64,000 bases of DNA, from contig OZ022238.1 in NCBI GenBank assembly GCA_963978895.1, positions 3,637,661 to 3,701,660 on the forward strand, written 5' to 3'. The DNA is from Erpobdella octoculata (lineage: Eukaryota; Annelida; Clitellata; Hirudinida; Erpobdellidae). Shown in pieces: positions 20,964 through 32,104 of the stretch. A program made the translations under genes and the position numbers. The notes beneath the pieces were generated by a model. The model was not told where the DNA came from and made no database searches. It saw only the letters and a list, made by a program, of their open reading frames with translations. Position 1 is the stretch's first letter. Every line of letters begins with the position of its first letter.

Positions 20964-21071
20964 TCTGACTAATTTTCAACCACGTATAAAAACACTGAGA
21001 CATGGCAACATGATATATTAATATACAGGCAATAAAGCATGCATGAAAAAGACATTTGCTACCTATTCTAT

Positions 21072-21885
<814 letters not shown>

Positions 21886-22155
21886 ACCAAATTATATAAC
21901 AAAATCACAGTTATAATCCAACATATAATATTACCGACGCGTTTCTGAGTTACTCTCCATTATCAAGGTTCAAATATCAACAAAAGAAAAGAAAAAAACC
22001 CCACACTGAAAGACGGTGGTCAGTCTACTGAGCATCTGGCCAAAAGAAAGTCAACCTAAAAATAAGTCCATTATTCAGTAATTTTTATTAGGTTTTGTCA
22101 ACCAAAATATATTAATGTTATTAACAAATCAATATATATAAATATATATATATAT
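21886..22155. other. Spacer with repeat motif
   Basis: At about 21939-21962 the motif CCGACGCGTTTCTGAG, followed by TTACTCTCCAT, matches in inverse the CTCAGAAACGCGTCGG at 25253-25268 (inside the MITE at 25141), so part of this spacer belongs to that repeat family. No gene. Confidence 0.4.
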
Positions 22156-22159
22156 TTAT

Positions 22160-22440
22160 ATATTGCTATAATATTGATAGCTCTACTCAGGTTCTTTTAT
22201 TCCCTCTTGTGCTGCCTTGTCTTCTTCTCTAATCTCTTTTAAAATTTTTGTCAATTACTCATCCATATCAATTTCAAACTCGTCTGCATCCCAGCCTTGG
22301 CCTTCCAATGTCATTCGGAGGCAATCTACGAGTTCAAACGTTTTACCTTTATCATTGAGTTCTCGTTTTCTTTTTCAGTTCCCGCCTCAACTCAAGCAGG
22401 GAGAGTTTTTCCGATAACTTGTGATGAACCATTTCTTTTA
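22160..22440 (-). pseudogene. LTR-retrotransposon gag start with SAP-like motif
   Basis: On the minus strand just below a primer-binding-like site, the frame reads LSEKLSLLELRRELKKKT. After a stop and frameshift it reads KTFELVDCLRMTLEGQGWDAD and EEDKAAQEGIKEPE. The first parts resemble a SAP motif (LxxLRxELKK ... LVxxL) of the type found at the start of some LTR-element gag proteins. Frame broken by at least two lesions. No pol region follows. Recognition is by pattern only. Confidence 0.4.
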
Positions 22441-22461
22441 TATCTCGCATCGGACACCAAT
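22441..22461 (-). other. Primer-binding-like site beside putative LTR end
   Basis: Minus strand: ...TTATAACA (LTR-like CA end), then ATTGGTGTCCGATGCGAG. TGGTGTCCGATGCGAG right after a CA end looks like the primer-binding site of a Gypsy/BEL-type element. The putative LTR would extend to higher coordinates from 22455. Its far end was not identified. A 38-bp direct match (22165-22203 and 22458-22497, sharing TACTCAGGTTCTTT) supports an LTR-like repeat. Confidence 0.35.
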
Positions 22462-23788
22462 TGTTATAATATCCATAACTGTACTCAGGTTCTTTATAAA
22501 TGGCCCCAAGTTTATTAGAAGAAATTTACACTTAATCAAAACTTTGTGTCTTAGTAACTGAAATTAAGACTAATTGATTGAAGTTGCGTAATTACCAAAA
22601 GCAATAACTCATCAATATTTTCCTATGTCTTATTAGCTTATAAACATTTTCTGAGCGATTATTATTTCATTACCCCCTTTTTAATTCAGTTCGTTTCGAA
22701 CAACATATTTGCTTTTGAAAAGAGCGACACGGCCACGAACAAAGAATACTCTCATCTTCACTCGTAAACAACATGGTCAAGTCTTTTGACTGTTTGACGC
22801 AGTTTCTTCCAGCCTCGCAGAAGCCTGTGTGATCTTCCAATTTGGCATTGTGGGCTTAAATACCACGTCAAAGTGCTACATTTCAATCTCCTCACACACG
22901 ACTGTCGATCACAGCGGGCCCACACCAGGCCACTGACTACTCCACGCAACCAAAGCCGCAACTGCACGACAGAGTCAGTTTCCGACCTTTCACCGCTCCT
23001 CAAGCCCCAAAACACAAAATTTTGGTCTACTGCCACTAAACACGAAACTGTTGAAACATTTTCTGCAACAGATATTTTTTGGGTACATTTGAACAAGCGA
23101 TCCTCTGGTCTCTCAAAACGATCTTCTACAAAGCAAGCCTTGCACTTTACATTTGAAAAGCACTCCGCGCAGTTTCCACGACCATTTAAATTTAAAAGAC
23201 GCTCATCATCTGGACACAACTCTTCTATGGCCTGCACACAAAAATACCGGCATACCATAATGCAAAACTCTGGTTTTTCCAACACGCCAGGAGTTGTCTA
23301 CGACCAGCCGCCGGAACCACCAGGATCCTCCGAAACTTCCCTAGAATCTGTCAGAGTCCAGCAACACTCAGACTGTTCTGCAACATCCGGGATAGCTTCA
23401 GTTACACAAGCGCTTCGACACAAAACTGGACCACATCTCCTTTGACTGTCCTGCTCCTGACCTATCTAGCCTATGCAGTCTATACGGTCGTCATCTGTCA
23501 CATGTTCTGAGACACAGCTGGTGGACTCCAGTTCAAACTGTGTTTGGCCGCAGCAACCCACACCATTTTCTTCACCAGCTGTAGTTAAACAAATTGACAA
23601 AAGTTATCTAATAGAATCAAAAGAATTGTCAGAATCAAGAGATTTCTGAAACGTGAGATATAATTAGATTGAGTCAGCGCGAAAGAAGTACTAAGCCGGA
23701 ATTATAATTCGAGAAATATTGTGCTATGAATAACTTCAAGTTTTAACGTTAGGAATCGCTAAAAAGCATATTCGTCTACGTTTACAGT
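22462..23788. other. Unassigned GC-richer block, probably LTR-element derived
   Basis: From about 22690 to 23600 base composition rises clearly above the surroundings. Overlapping open frames on both strands (minus 22758-23285, plus 22873-23445) look like a Cys-rich and a Ser/Thr/Gln-rich peptide, but neither matches a family I know. Position next to an LTR-like end suggests retroelement sequence. No function assigned. Confidence 0.35.
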
Positions 23789-23790
23789 AT

Positions 23791-24198
23791 GTATGCACGT
23801 ATGTATGTATGTATGTATGTATGTATGTATGTATGTATGTATGTATGTATGTATGTATGTATGTATGTATGTATGTATGTATGTATGTATGTATGTATGT
23901 ATGTATGTATGTATGTATGTATGTATGTATGTATGTATGTATGTATGTATGTATGTATGTATGTATGTATGTATGTATGTATGTATGTATGTATGTATGT
24001 ATGTATGTATGTATGTATGTATGTATGTATGTATGTATGTATGTATGTATGTATGTATGTATGTATGTATGTATGTATGTATGTATGTATGTATGTATGT
24101 ATGTATGTATGTATGTATGTATGTATGTATGTATGTATGTATGTATGTATGTATGTATGTATGTATGTATGTATGTATGTATGTATGTATGTATGTAT
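23791..24198. repeat. (ATGT)n microsatellite, about 400 bp
   Basis: About 100 nearly perfect tetranucleotide units. All long frames across it (YVCMYVCM, HTYIHTYI) are repeat artefacts. It abuts the dispersed repeat at 24208. Confidence 0.98.
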
Positions 24199-24207
24199 TT
24201 AGTTTTT

Positions 24208-24722
24208 GTGTATGTATGCAACAAAGGAATTGAGACAAACTTATTGACTGGTGGTTCTGGTGGTTGCATGGCTCATAATGGATTCCAAATTGCACTTAGC
24301 GCAAATGAAACATCGGCTTTTATTGTAATTGTTTGTAGACGTGATTAAAAAAAAACTGGAAATTATTTTTTATTCTTTACTGATAAAGCATCAGTGGTTT
24401 TTCATTACTTTCTGCGTTTTTTTAACTAGCTCAGAGAACTAATAAATAAAGTTCAACCATAAAGAGGAAAAGTACTGATTTCGGATGACGATTATATCAG
24501 ACATCAGTGTTTTTTAATTAGCGTTTTATCTAGATGCTTCAGGAATAGGTAAAGTATTCCTTTTATAAACTTCAACATACTTTAAACTCACCCAAAACCA
24601 GTTGATCGTTATTTTAGACTCTGACTTCAAAACTGAGTTTGTCTTTTTAAATCCCTTATATTAACTTCACGACCGGTCTTGTTGGCTTGCTTGCTGACTG
24701 GAAAGTTTGCAAACTTTGAAAG
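24208..24722 (+). repeat. Dispersed repeat R1, copy 1 (empty site for the 32578 hAT)
   Basis: Matches 32207-32577 plus 33364-33482. Both copies follow an (ATGT)n tract, share GCTCATAATGGATTCCAAAT and end in GGCTTGCTTGCTTG-like sequence. Near 24604-24616 the run GATCGTTATTTTAGAC equals the unoccupied target of the hAT MITE in copy 2. Short frames in both copies keep AHNGFQI and NET, which hints at a former coding segment. Confidence 0.75.
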
Positions 24723-24723
24723 T

Positions 24724-25003
24724 AATAAAAATAAATAAATAAACATTTTCAAAACTAGTTTTATTATGCATTAAAAAGTAGAAAACAAAATCGTACGTCA
24801 AACTGATCATCTTGTTGTTTGCCATGATAAGACTAGGGTGCTCAGTTTGAATTTAATAAACAGATCTGTAAAACTTAAAGAGCACCCTAGTCTTATCATG
24901 GCGAACAATAAGATGATTAATTTGACGTACGATTTTATTTTCTACTTTTTATTGCATCATAAGACTAGTTTTTAAAAAGTTTTATTATTTATTTTTATTT
25001 TCT
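24724..25003. repeat. Foldback element F1
   Basis: Near-perfect inverted repeat: arms 24762-24843 and 24880-24961 (82 bp each, about 90% match by eye, both containing CCATGATAAGACTAGGGTGC) around a 36-bp loop. Weaker pairing extends outwards to about 24724 and 25003. A second copy of the family lies at 49513-49745. It has no coding capacity and is probably a MITE or foldback transposon. Confidence 0.85.
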
Positions 25004-25140
25004 ACTTTTTAGTCTTCACACTTTTTTAATTATCCTCACAATTATCCGACACTCACTATAAATCAAAGATATTTAATTAAATTAATATATATATGCATCC
25101 TTCTCTTGCAAACAGGCTCGAAAAAAAAACTCTTATAAAC

Positions 25141-25382
25141 TTAAATGAGACAACTTTCCTCATAATGCAACATTTTCGTTTTTTTTATTTTCCGTGCTTT
25201 TGGTTCTCCTTTGTGTTGACTTTGTTTATTTAGTTTGAAAATGGGGAGTCTCTCAGAAACGCGTCGGCATTAATTGAAATAAAAAGACTTCATATTATGA
25301 ATTATAATAGATTGTTTGAGGCTGGACTCATTTCACAATTTAGAGAAGTGCAACGCATTATGAGGAAAGTTGTCTCATTTAA
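25141..25382. mobile_element. MITE with TTAAATGAGACAAC ends
   Basis: Inverted ends: TTAAATGAGACAACTTTCCT at left and its complement (AGGAAAGTTGTCTCATTTAA) at right, about 30 bp each, 240 bp total. The right-hand TTAA served as target for the adjacent piggyBac. An internal CAGAAACGCGTCGG motif recurs inverted at 21939, so this is a multi-copy family. Confidence 0.7.
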
Positions 25383-26683
25383 CCCTCTACTGCATGATTA
25401 AAAAAGATGTTATTTGATTAAAACAAAACATATTTTTCCATTGGTATCAAGTTATACATTAAGGGGGAAAAAATTTCAATTATTTTTTAATAAAGGTGAT
25501 AAAATGATAAAAATTTGAAGTGTGCCAATCGGTTCCTTCATGCACCATGTAACCTATATATACATTTTCAATGGGTAGGCAAGATCTTGAATGTTTTTAT
25601 CATTATGCATATTTCTATACAGATAAACAACAACATAAAAGTTAAACTCTCAAAATATAAACTCCGTAATATAAAAAACGTAATTTGAAAGACTTTTTTA
25701 CTGTAAAAAATTAAACAAATACATAAATACAGTGACCCGAATAAATTACTGTTACTTTGTGTGAAAACGCTTGAAACAGTTTTTGTCTTTTGTGAAGCAT
25801 AGACTTATTTGACATTTTTCACAAGAAACACGCGATTGTTCATTGCAACCAGCGCAGTTTTTCGGTGGTCTAAGTTTGTTCAACAATATGCTGTTTCAGT
25901 GTAACTGGAAAAACCATCCTAAAAAACTGAATTGGAGTTTTCAATTCTAGGACATGAGGATTTGGACTTTCATTGCTAGAAAAAGATAATCGCCTATCTG
26001 TCGTATTCGTTGTAGTTTTCCACAGAAATCTGCGTTTCACTTTAGTTTTCTTTGTGTTCGATATCCCGGTACTAGTTGAAGGTAAATTGGTTTTCTCATC
26101 ATCTGTCGAAGTACTATCGAGCTGGAAACACTGAGGACTTCTGGTGTTCAACGTTGCTGCATCTTTCGGAGCTTTCATCCATCTACATGTAGATTATAGT
26201 CGTCTTCACGCTCATTGTCAGACGACAAACGACTATCATCACTTTCAAAAAGAATTACTTTTGCAACAAGGAATATGACTTGAAAATAAAGGTATTTATA
26301 GGCTTCATCAAAGCAATGTTTTTTTACAAGTTCAATGTTGTAACTGTTTATAAAATTGACCCAGTAAATCCGGACATTTCCATTTTCTTGTAAACCTCTT
26401 TTGTTACGTGGCCAATTTACTATAATTAAATTTGTATTGAGATATAAACACACACACTAATGAAAATACTTGAAAAACTCTAATTTTGTTTGCACAAAAT
26501 TTCCAGACTATAAAAAATAGAAAAATAGAACATCAATTTAAATATATGAAAAGTAGCGAAATTCTAGTGGTTCATGGTATTTGCTACCCAGAAATACAAA
26601 CAGTGATACTGTTTGGCACAGTACAAATGTCTGAGAAAGCATGAAAGTAATGATGCCAATCGGCATCGCTATGCGGTAGAGGG
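25383..26683 (-). mobile_element. Internally deleted piggyBac element
   Basis: Flanked on both sides by TTAA (25379-25382 and 26684-26687), with inverted ends CCCTCTACTGCAT... and ...ATGCGGTAGAGGG. These are the hallmarks of piggyBac (TTAA duplication, CCCT-starting termini). At 1.3 kb it is too short for an autonomous copy. The minus-strand coding debris inside is listed separately. Confidence 0.92.
25752..26330 (-). pseudogene. piggyBac transposase remnant lacking its catalytic core
   Basis: Reading the minus strand: an acidic segment (FESDDSRLSSDNEREDDY, about 26190-26245), then after a frameshift KRRFLWKT and LKTPIQFFRMVFPVTLKQHI (to about 25885), which is the N-terminal start of the transposase domain. 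It then jumps, in another frame, to CAGCNEQSRVSCEKCQIS and LCFTKDKNCFKRFHTK, ending at a stop at 25752. That last part is the C-terminal Cys-rich zinc-binding domain of piggyBac transposases. The whole DDE catalytic region between them is gone, so no transposase activity is possible. The element could only move with help in trans. Confidence 0.8.
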
Positions 26684-26687
26684 TTAA

Positions 26688-27173
26688 TTTGATTTTGTGC
26701 AGTTCCAGAAACATATTTGCAAACTTTTATGATTATTTAATAAGTTTTAGTGATAGCTCAAGACATGCAAACTTTCAATAAATGAGGAAAACCGAAAATC
26801 TTTTTACTCAAATATAATATATAGGTAATTTCAGAAAACCTGTAGTTTTTTTTTAAATTGTAAAATTTTTAAATAAGGATATTTTTTATCTTATTTAAAT
26901 TTTGTTATATTGAATTGAAAATTTAATACAATGCATTGTCATTACATTTCAATACATTAACTTTTAGCTCGATTGAATGACGGGAAGTAAAACGCATGGC
27001 TCAAACAAGCAAGCAAGCAAACACGGTGAAGTTAATATAAAAAAATTAAAATAAAAAAATTTTGATATTTTATTATAAAGAGAATTTTAAAAAAATTATC
27101 AAAGAATAGAATCAAAAAAGTCTGCAAGAAGATCAAGTATTTAATTAGTTATTAATAAAAATTGTAAAACAGA
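26688..27173 (-). repeat. 3' flank shared with the 35719 gene (duplication unit C)
   Basis: About 26690-27173 matches about 35312-35718 (shared TAGCTCAAGACATGCAAACTTT and GAATGACGGGAAGTAAAACG). It is therefore the 3' flank of the same ancestral channel gene as the one at 35719. The copy here includes (CAAG)n units near 27006-27021 missing from the other. Confidence 0.75.
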
Positions 27174-27560
27174 TCAAGCAGGTAACTTGTTAACAAACGA
27201 AAACTTTGAACAAAGTATATATTCTTTTACTATTTCAATCAATTTAAAAATAAACTCAATCACTTCAACAAATTTTATGACGGTAACTCCTAACCACAAA
27301 CTCAGACTCCTACCAACACTGCTAAGCATGAATTCCCAACTGTAAACAGGAAAATCAGTAACTGAAGAAGGTTTATCAGATGCGAAAGTAAACTTGACTT
27401 GCAAAAAATTTGATCTGATTTAATCTTTTTTTTTTTTTAAATTCATTGAACTGTTTGGATGTCACGTTTTTGTGAATGATGTCATGATCAATTATGTCAC
27501 AGTAATCTTTAAAATAGTTGTAAGTGTTGCCATTTCTAGTAATGTTATAAATTTACTTGG
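27174..27560 (-). pseudogene. 3' fragment of a DEG/ENaC channel gene
   Basis: Only the last quarter of a channel gene remains. It reads NTYNYFKDYCD, KNVTSKQFNEF (with frame loss in a poly-T run near 27425-27440), then KFTFASDKPSSVTDFPVYSW and TM2. TM2 is altered: SVGRSLSLWLGV has Arg for the second Gly, and VIKFVEV replaces IMTFVEV. The tail EYILCSKFSFVNKLPA is almost the same as that of the 35719 gene, its direct paralogue. Upstream homology stops abruptly near 27560 and is followed by sequence matching 18477 onward, marking a duplication breakpoint. Confidence 0.88.
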
Positions 27561-28309
27561 CTGTTTAATAAGGATACAAACTGTAAGTAAAAAACAAAGT
27601 GCTTGTATACTTGTATACCCAATCGAAATAAGGTTTGGTTATTTTTCTTACGTCAGAGAATGAAAAAAATATATTTATATAATTTAATCATGAATTCATC
27701 ATTTTTAATTATTATTTAAAATGAACAAATTTTAAAACGAACAAACTGAAAAAAACATTTAAGAGCTCAAGCAACTTTTTTTTATTAGCTAAAACAAGTA
27801 ATATATAAATGACCATAAATTTTCAAACTTTTTTAGAAAAAACCGAATTCATTGGAATAAAAACAATAAAATAATGAAATCTAATCTATTTTATAATCTT
27901 TTTTTGAAATAATAATAAAATGGACTCTGCTTAGGCTACAGATCCGTCATACCGTCTGGGCTGCAATGTCTCACAGTGAATGTCGTGTCGGTGTGAAAGA
28001 ATAACTTAGTCACTTGATGTTTTAGCAAATCACGCTACAATGTTAATAATAATAATTTTTTTCCATTATGCATAGTATTGATGTCATAAAATTGTTATTG
28101 TTTGGTTGCACGACACTGATTGAAAAGATTTTGATTTTAATTAACAATATAAAACATCAAAATAAATAAGATATAAAAAAATAAAAACAATAATTAAAGA
28201 TTTACTAGAAAATTACAAGTGCAATGAACAGCATCTAAATAAACCAAACTTAACAAGTGAAGCAAAAACAAAGTTTTTTTTAAAACACATTTTTATATGT
28301 TTACTACAT

Positions 28310-28500
28310 AAACAACAAAAATATTAGCATATACAATAAATAGTTCGACGAAAATATCACAAATAATTATTTAATTAAATTTTGTCTCTAGCTCATCGGG
28401 ATGTTAGTTTAAAATAGATTGCAAAATTTGACGACAGACAGATAGACAGATAGACAGATAGACAGACAGATAGACAGACAGAGAAGTCAAGTTAAGTAAA
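28310..28500. repeat. Dispersed repeat R2 with (GATAGACA)n
   Basis: The block with AATAGTTCGACGAAAATATC, TAGCTCATCGGGATGTTAG and then GACAGATAGACAGATAGACA recurs at 54600-54850. A truncated part recurs at 52655-52712. Non-coding family of unknown class. Confidence 0.7.
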
Positions 28501-29135
28501 ATAGTGTAAAAACGTTTTGAAATAATAACAAATTTAAAACAAGTGAACCGTAAAAAAATTGTTTATTAAAAATCCTTTATATATTTGAGATAGAAAAATA
28601 TTAATTTAATGCAAATATATGTCATGAAGATATAATTCTAAAAAAACTACATGAATGAAAAAAATATTTTTTGTGTAAAACTGATATCTGCTATCATGAA
28701 ATGAAAATCTGATAATCAATAATTTAAAAAAAATTTGTATAAAAACCATATTCAATTATAAATAAGAAATCAAAATAAAAAACTTCAGATGGATAGTAAT
28801 ATGCGAAATGGTTAAAATTGGAATTCAAAATTTGTTGTTTTTCAATAAAATAAGCAATGACGCAATAATTTCTTAGGAGAGCGTTCAAATAGAAAATTTA
28901 AAAAAATTATTTTTGATATTGATCATCTCAAAATTATTGTTTGGTCCTCACAAGTCTACGGACCAAATTTCACATCGATTTAATAACAGGAAAGGGGTTT
29001 GTACTCAGACAGACAGAAAGGCAAAGTTAATATAAATTATTAAAAAAAGATCAGATAAAAGAGCGAAAATATTTGTGAAGTAGTTTTCACACAAAAAACC
29101 GACCATTGATTAATGAAAAATGTAAAACAAATCAA

Positions 29136-30698
29136 TTAAGTAATTTTTAAAATTGTTGAGCAAATTATATATTCTTTTACAACGACAATCAATTTGAAGA
29201 AAAACTCGATAACTTCAATAAATGTCATGATGGTAACTCCTAACCACAAACTCAGACTCCCACCAACACTGCTAAGTATTAATTCCGAACTGTAAACAGG
29301 AGCGTCAATAATTGAAGAAGGTTTATCAGATGTAAAAGTTAACTTTACTTGCAAAAAATTTGATCTGATTTTATCGTTATTTCTGAAAAATTCATTCAAC
29401 TCTTTGGTTGTAACGTTTTTATGAATGATGTTATTATCAATTATGTCATAGTAATCTTTGAAATAGTTGTAAGTGCTGCCGTTTCGTGAAAGATTATATA
29501 TGTATTCCATGAAAAATTGCTGCTGTAAGGAAATTTTTGGCCAACCAGAGACAGTTTGAATATTTTTTTCATAAAAGCTCTCTACGCAAGGGGTCTTACA
29601 ATTCAGAATGCAATTTGTGTATGAATTGACCAAATGAATCAGTGCACACGAGAGCTGTTCAAATGCTTTGTGTATCTTGTTAGTAGTTTCATTACCCAAG
29701 TTATTTCTTGAAGTCAATGTAGTGTTTCCACATACGATTTCATTATAAAACATAGGAGGAAGATATATATTTCCGCAAACACATTGACATTTTTCTAAAA
29801 TGTTGTCCTGAATGCATTTGAATTTGCAAAGATGAGTTCCATAAAGAGTTTTTGAAGACTCGTCTATGTATTTCTTATTTTCACAGCCTTCATTAGTGTA
29901 CGGTTTGTCTAAAACTGTTTTAATTTTCATTGACATTTCTACTAACGAATCACTTCCTGGACTAAGATTAAATCCGTTCGATACATCACCAAAATAACCG
30001 GGAGCAGTCAACAGTATTTTAACTCCATCTGTATTCGTTTCTGAATATCTAAAACTGAAAGAATCCTCAACATCATAGGTAGTATTTGTATATAATAACA
30101 TTTTAAGAGATTTTATTGAAATGTTGCACAGTTTTGAAATCTCATATAAATAACAACCGTCAAACTGTTGATTAACAATCTCCTCATGTATTTGAAAAAC
30201 GCAATTATTACCATTAACGGGCTGCCCAGTAACGTCTGTCAACACATAGTCGACTAAAAGAGGAATACGTTCGTCAGAATTTATTTTATACATTGGAAGA
30301 GAAGAAAAATAACTTGTAATTATTAGCCATATAGGTTCAATAGAGGCAAAATTCTCATTGTTCAAAGTTGGTAAAAAAGCAGTTATTTTGTTTATATACT
30401 CTTTCAGTGTTAAATATCTGTCATTATCAATTTGGGCTAATTTTGTTTTCAAGCTGCAAATAGTTACTGATGGAAACACATTAGGAAACGGTAACTCTCC
30501 ATAGGCTGTTCTATAAGGATGTGAACGGTAATTAAGAAACAAAGTAACAAGTTGCCAAACAAGAATTCCCGTACTTCCAAGAACAGCACCGAGCCAAAAA
30601 ATCTTAAAAAAAAGTTTTTTTGACTTAACGATCTTCGGCAAACCACGCACAGAAACTGTTTCACAAAAATTAACAAATTCTGTTTTAACGTTATGCAT
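29136..30698 (-). CDS. DEG/ENaC-family cation channel subunit, 520 aa
   Basis: Intact, intronless channel gene of duplication unit B and closest sister of the gene at 19290. Seen: FCETVSVRGLPKI (C12, R18, G19), TM1 about 33-56 (GSTGILVWQL), NVFPSVTICSLKTK, NTDGVKI, GSDSLVE, LDKPYTNEGCE, CGNTTLTS, PCVESFYEKNIQT and GWPKIS. TM2 starts SSVGGSLSLWL with filter GVT (487-489). Odd: the Trp just before TM2, present in all other intact copies (YTWE, YSWE or YTWD), is Ser here (YSSEL). The N-terminal FGE/FSE reads FCE, and VSK reads LPK. These changes in otherwise invariant spots could mean relaxed constraint or subunit specialisation. (AT)n begins about 215 bp upstream. Confidence 0.93.
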   Translation of the reverse strand: MHNVKTEFVNFCETVSVRGLPKIVKSKKLFFKIFWLGAVLGSTGILVWQLVTLFLNYRSHPYRTAYGELPFPNVFPSVTICSLKTKLAQIDNDRYLTLKEYINKITAFLPTLNNENFASIEPIWLIITSYFSSLPMYKINSDERIPLLVDYVLTDVTGQPVNGNNCVFQIHEEIVNQQFDGCYLYEISKLCNISIKSLKMLLYTNTTYDVEDSFSFRYSETNTDGVKILLTAPGYFGDVSNGFNLSPGSDSLVEMSMKIKTVLDKPYTNEGCENKKYIDESSKTLYGTHLCKFKCIQDNILEKCQCVCGNIYLPPMFYNEIVCGNTTLTSRNNLGNETTNKIHKAFEQLSCALIHLVNSYTNCILNCKTPCVESFYEKNIQTVSGWPKISLQQQFFMEYIYNLSRNGSTYNYFKDYYDIIDNNIIHKNVTTKELNEFFRNNDKIRSNFLQVKLTFTSDKPSSIIDAPVYSSELILSSVGGSLSLWLGVTIMTFIEVIEFFFKLIVVVKEYIICSTILKIT

Positions 30699-30771
30699 TA
30701 TATGTTTTTAAACAATCAATTATAGTTTTTAAAGTACACTTTGATTGAGCAATTTGCAATTTCGATTCTTC

Positions 30772-30802
30772 ACAAAATCCTGATCAACAAAAAAATTATT
30801 TG
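30772..30802 (-). promoter_or_regulatory. Conserved upstream block of channel genes
   Basis: Copy of the block seen at 20931: minus strand AAATAATTTTTTTGTTGATC then AGGATTTTG. It lies 75-105 bp upstream of the ATG at 30698. Confidence 0.4.
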
Positions 30803-30906
30803 CGACTCCGAATATTTTTCAACCACGTAGAAAAATACTGAAACATGGTAACATGATATATTCATATATAGCCAATAATGGATGCATGAGATATAACTCT
30901 GCTAGC

Positions 30907-30910
<4 letters not shown>

Positions 30911-31001
<91 letters not shown>

Positions 31002-31009
31002 TATATACA

Positions 31010-31042
<33 letters not shown>

Positions 31043-31047
31043 ATATG
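30911..31047. repeat. (AT)n microsatellite
   Basis: About 135 bp AT-rich dinucleotide tract with a few G/T interruptions, at the same distance upstream of the gene as its counterpart at 21072. Confidence 0.95.
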
Positions 31048-31400
<353 letters not shown>

Positions 31401-31477
31401 CGGAATAAGTTTTACTCGTAGACACACTCCGTTAAATACAAAACACCATTTAGCGTTTACTGATTTTTCTTTTATAT

Positions 31478-31690
31478 CTATTACATTCGCTCAACGCTTT
31501 TATCCAACTCCGCCTCGCTAATAGTTGTTAGGCTAATTGCGAGCCAGTCCCAAGCCTGAATAAAGGAGGAGTAAAAAAGTAAAAAGGATCAAATTCTGGT
31601 CTACGACAGGAAGTACTTAAGTGCTTCCGACATTCAGCCATTAGAGTCTTAAAACACCTGGTGTAAAGGACTATAAACTATTATATAAAA
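31478..31690 (+). repeat. Dispersed repeat R3, copy 1
   Basis: About 180-bp unit running from CTCCGCCTCGCTAAT through GCGAGCCAGTCCCAAGCC, AGGAAGTACTTAAGTGCTTC and GTGTAAAGGACTATAAACTA. Other copies: 34818-34988 and 34998-35172 (inverted, side by side) and 38525-38690. Size and definite ends suggest a SINE-like or MITE family; no RNA-polymerase-III boxes recognised. Confidence 0.75.
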
Positions 31691-31852
31691 AACACGCTTT
31701 TATCTTCCAAACAGAAAGTTTAGGTCCTAAATTTTTATTACTTACACTTTAATATTATTTTAATACATTTTTAGTACATTTTTATAAAAGCGTTGTTCGG
31801 AAAAAAAATTAATACACGTGCATGCAAAAATGAACAACAAACAACAAATAGC

Positions 31853-31908
31853 GAACCATACAACAAAGCAAGTTGCATACTCATGCAACTTGCTTTGTTG
31901 TATGGTTC
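31853..31908. repeat. Perfect 26-bp stem, 4-nt loop hairpin
   Basis: Left arm 31853-31878 (GAACCATACAACAAAGCAAG plus TTGCAT), loop ACTC, right arm 31883-31908 exactly complementary. No mismatch in 26 bp. Nothing coding. It could be a recent inverted duplication, a foldback element or a small-RNA hairpin. Confidence 0.9.
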
Positions 31909-32104
31909 ACATGACGGAGTCGATAGACCTCATTGGAATGCATTGGATAACCCCGTTTTCTGATTTCTTAAAACTTTTATAGAACGACTTTATAACGAAT
32001 GTACAACAATTTGACACAACCGCCAAAATAGTTCGACAAGAAAGCTCAAACACAAACATGCAAACACGCCAGTGAAGGCATCTCTGCAACTCAAGCACAA
32101 GCTC

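Larger units (their letters stand above)
18477..21020 (-). repeat. Segmental duplication unit A (channel gene plus flanks)
   Basis: Sequence from about 18477 through the gene at 19290 to about 21020 recurs at about 27599-30895. Non-coding matches include the 3' flank (18814-18950 against 27919-28050, sharing ACAGATCCGTCATACCGTCT) and the 5' flank (20870-21050 against 30705-30880, sharing TCAACCACGTA and ACATGATATATT). So the unit that duplicated was gene plus promoter plus 3' flank. The B copy has an extra repeat insertion in its 3' flank. Confidence 0.85.
27599..30895 (-). repeat. Segmental duplication unit B (channel gene plus flanks)
   Basis: Second copy of the 18477-21020 unit. Flank identity is clear at 27919-28050 and 30705-30880. 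Between about 28290 and 29030 it carries extra repeat sequence, including (GACA/GATA)n at 28434-28482, not seen in unit A. Confidence 0.82.

Noticed and set aside
22758..23445. Overlapping 175- and 190-codon frames as genes
   Set aside because: They overlap on opposite strands, match no family I know, and lie in a block that looks LTR-element derived; kept only as an unassigned block.
23736..24348. Five overlapping frames of His-Thr-Tyr-Ile or Met-Tyr-Val-Cys repeats
   Set aside because: Pure products of the (ATGT)n tract; all six frames stay open because the unit lacks stops.
28434..28482. CRISPR-like or structured array of short repeats
   Set aside because: Simple (GACA/GATA)n microsatellite within repeat R2; no spacers, and the genome is an animal's.
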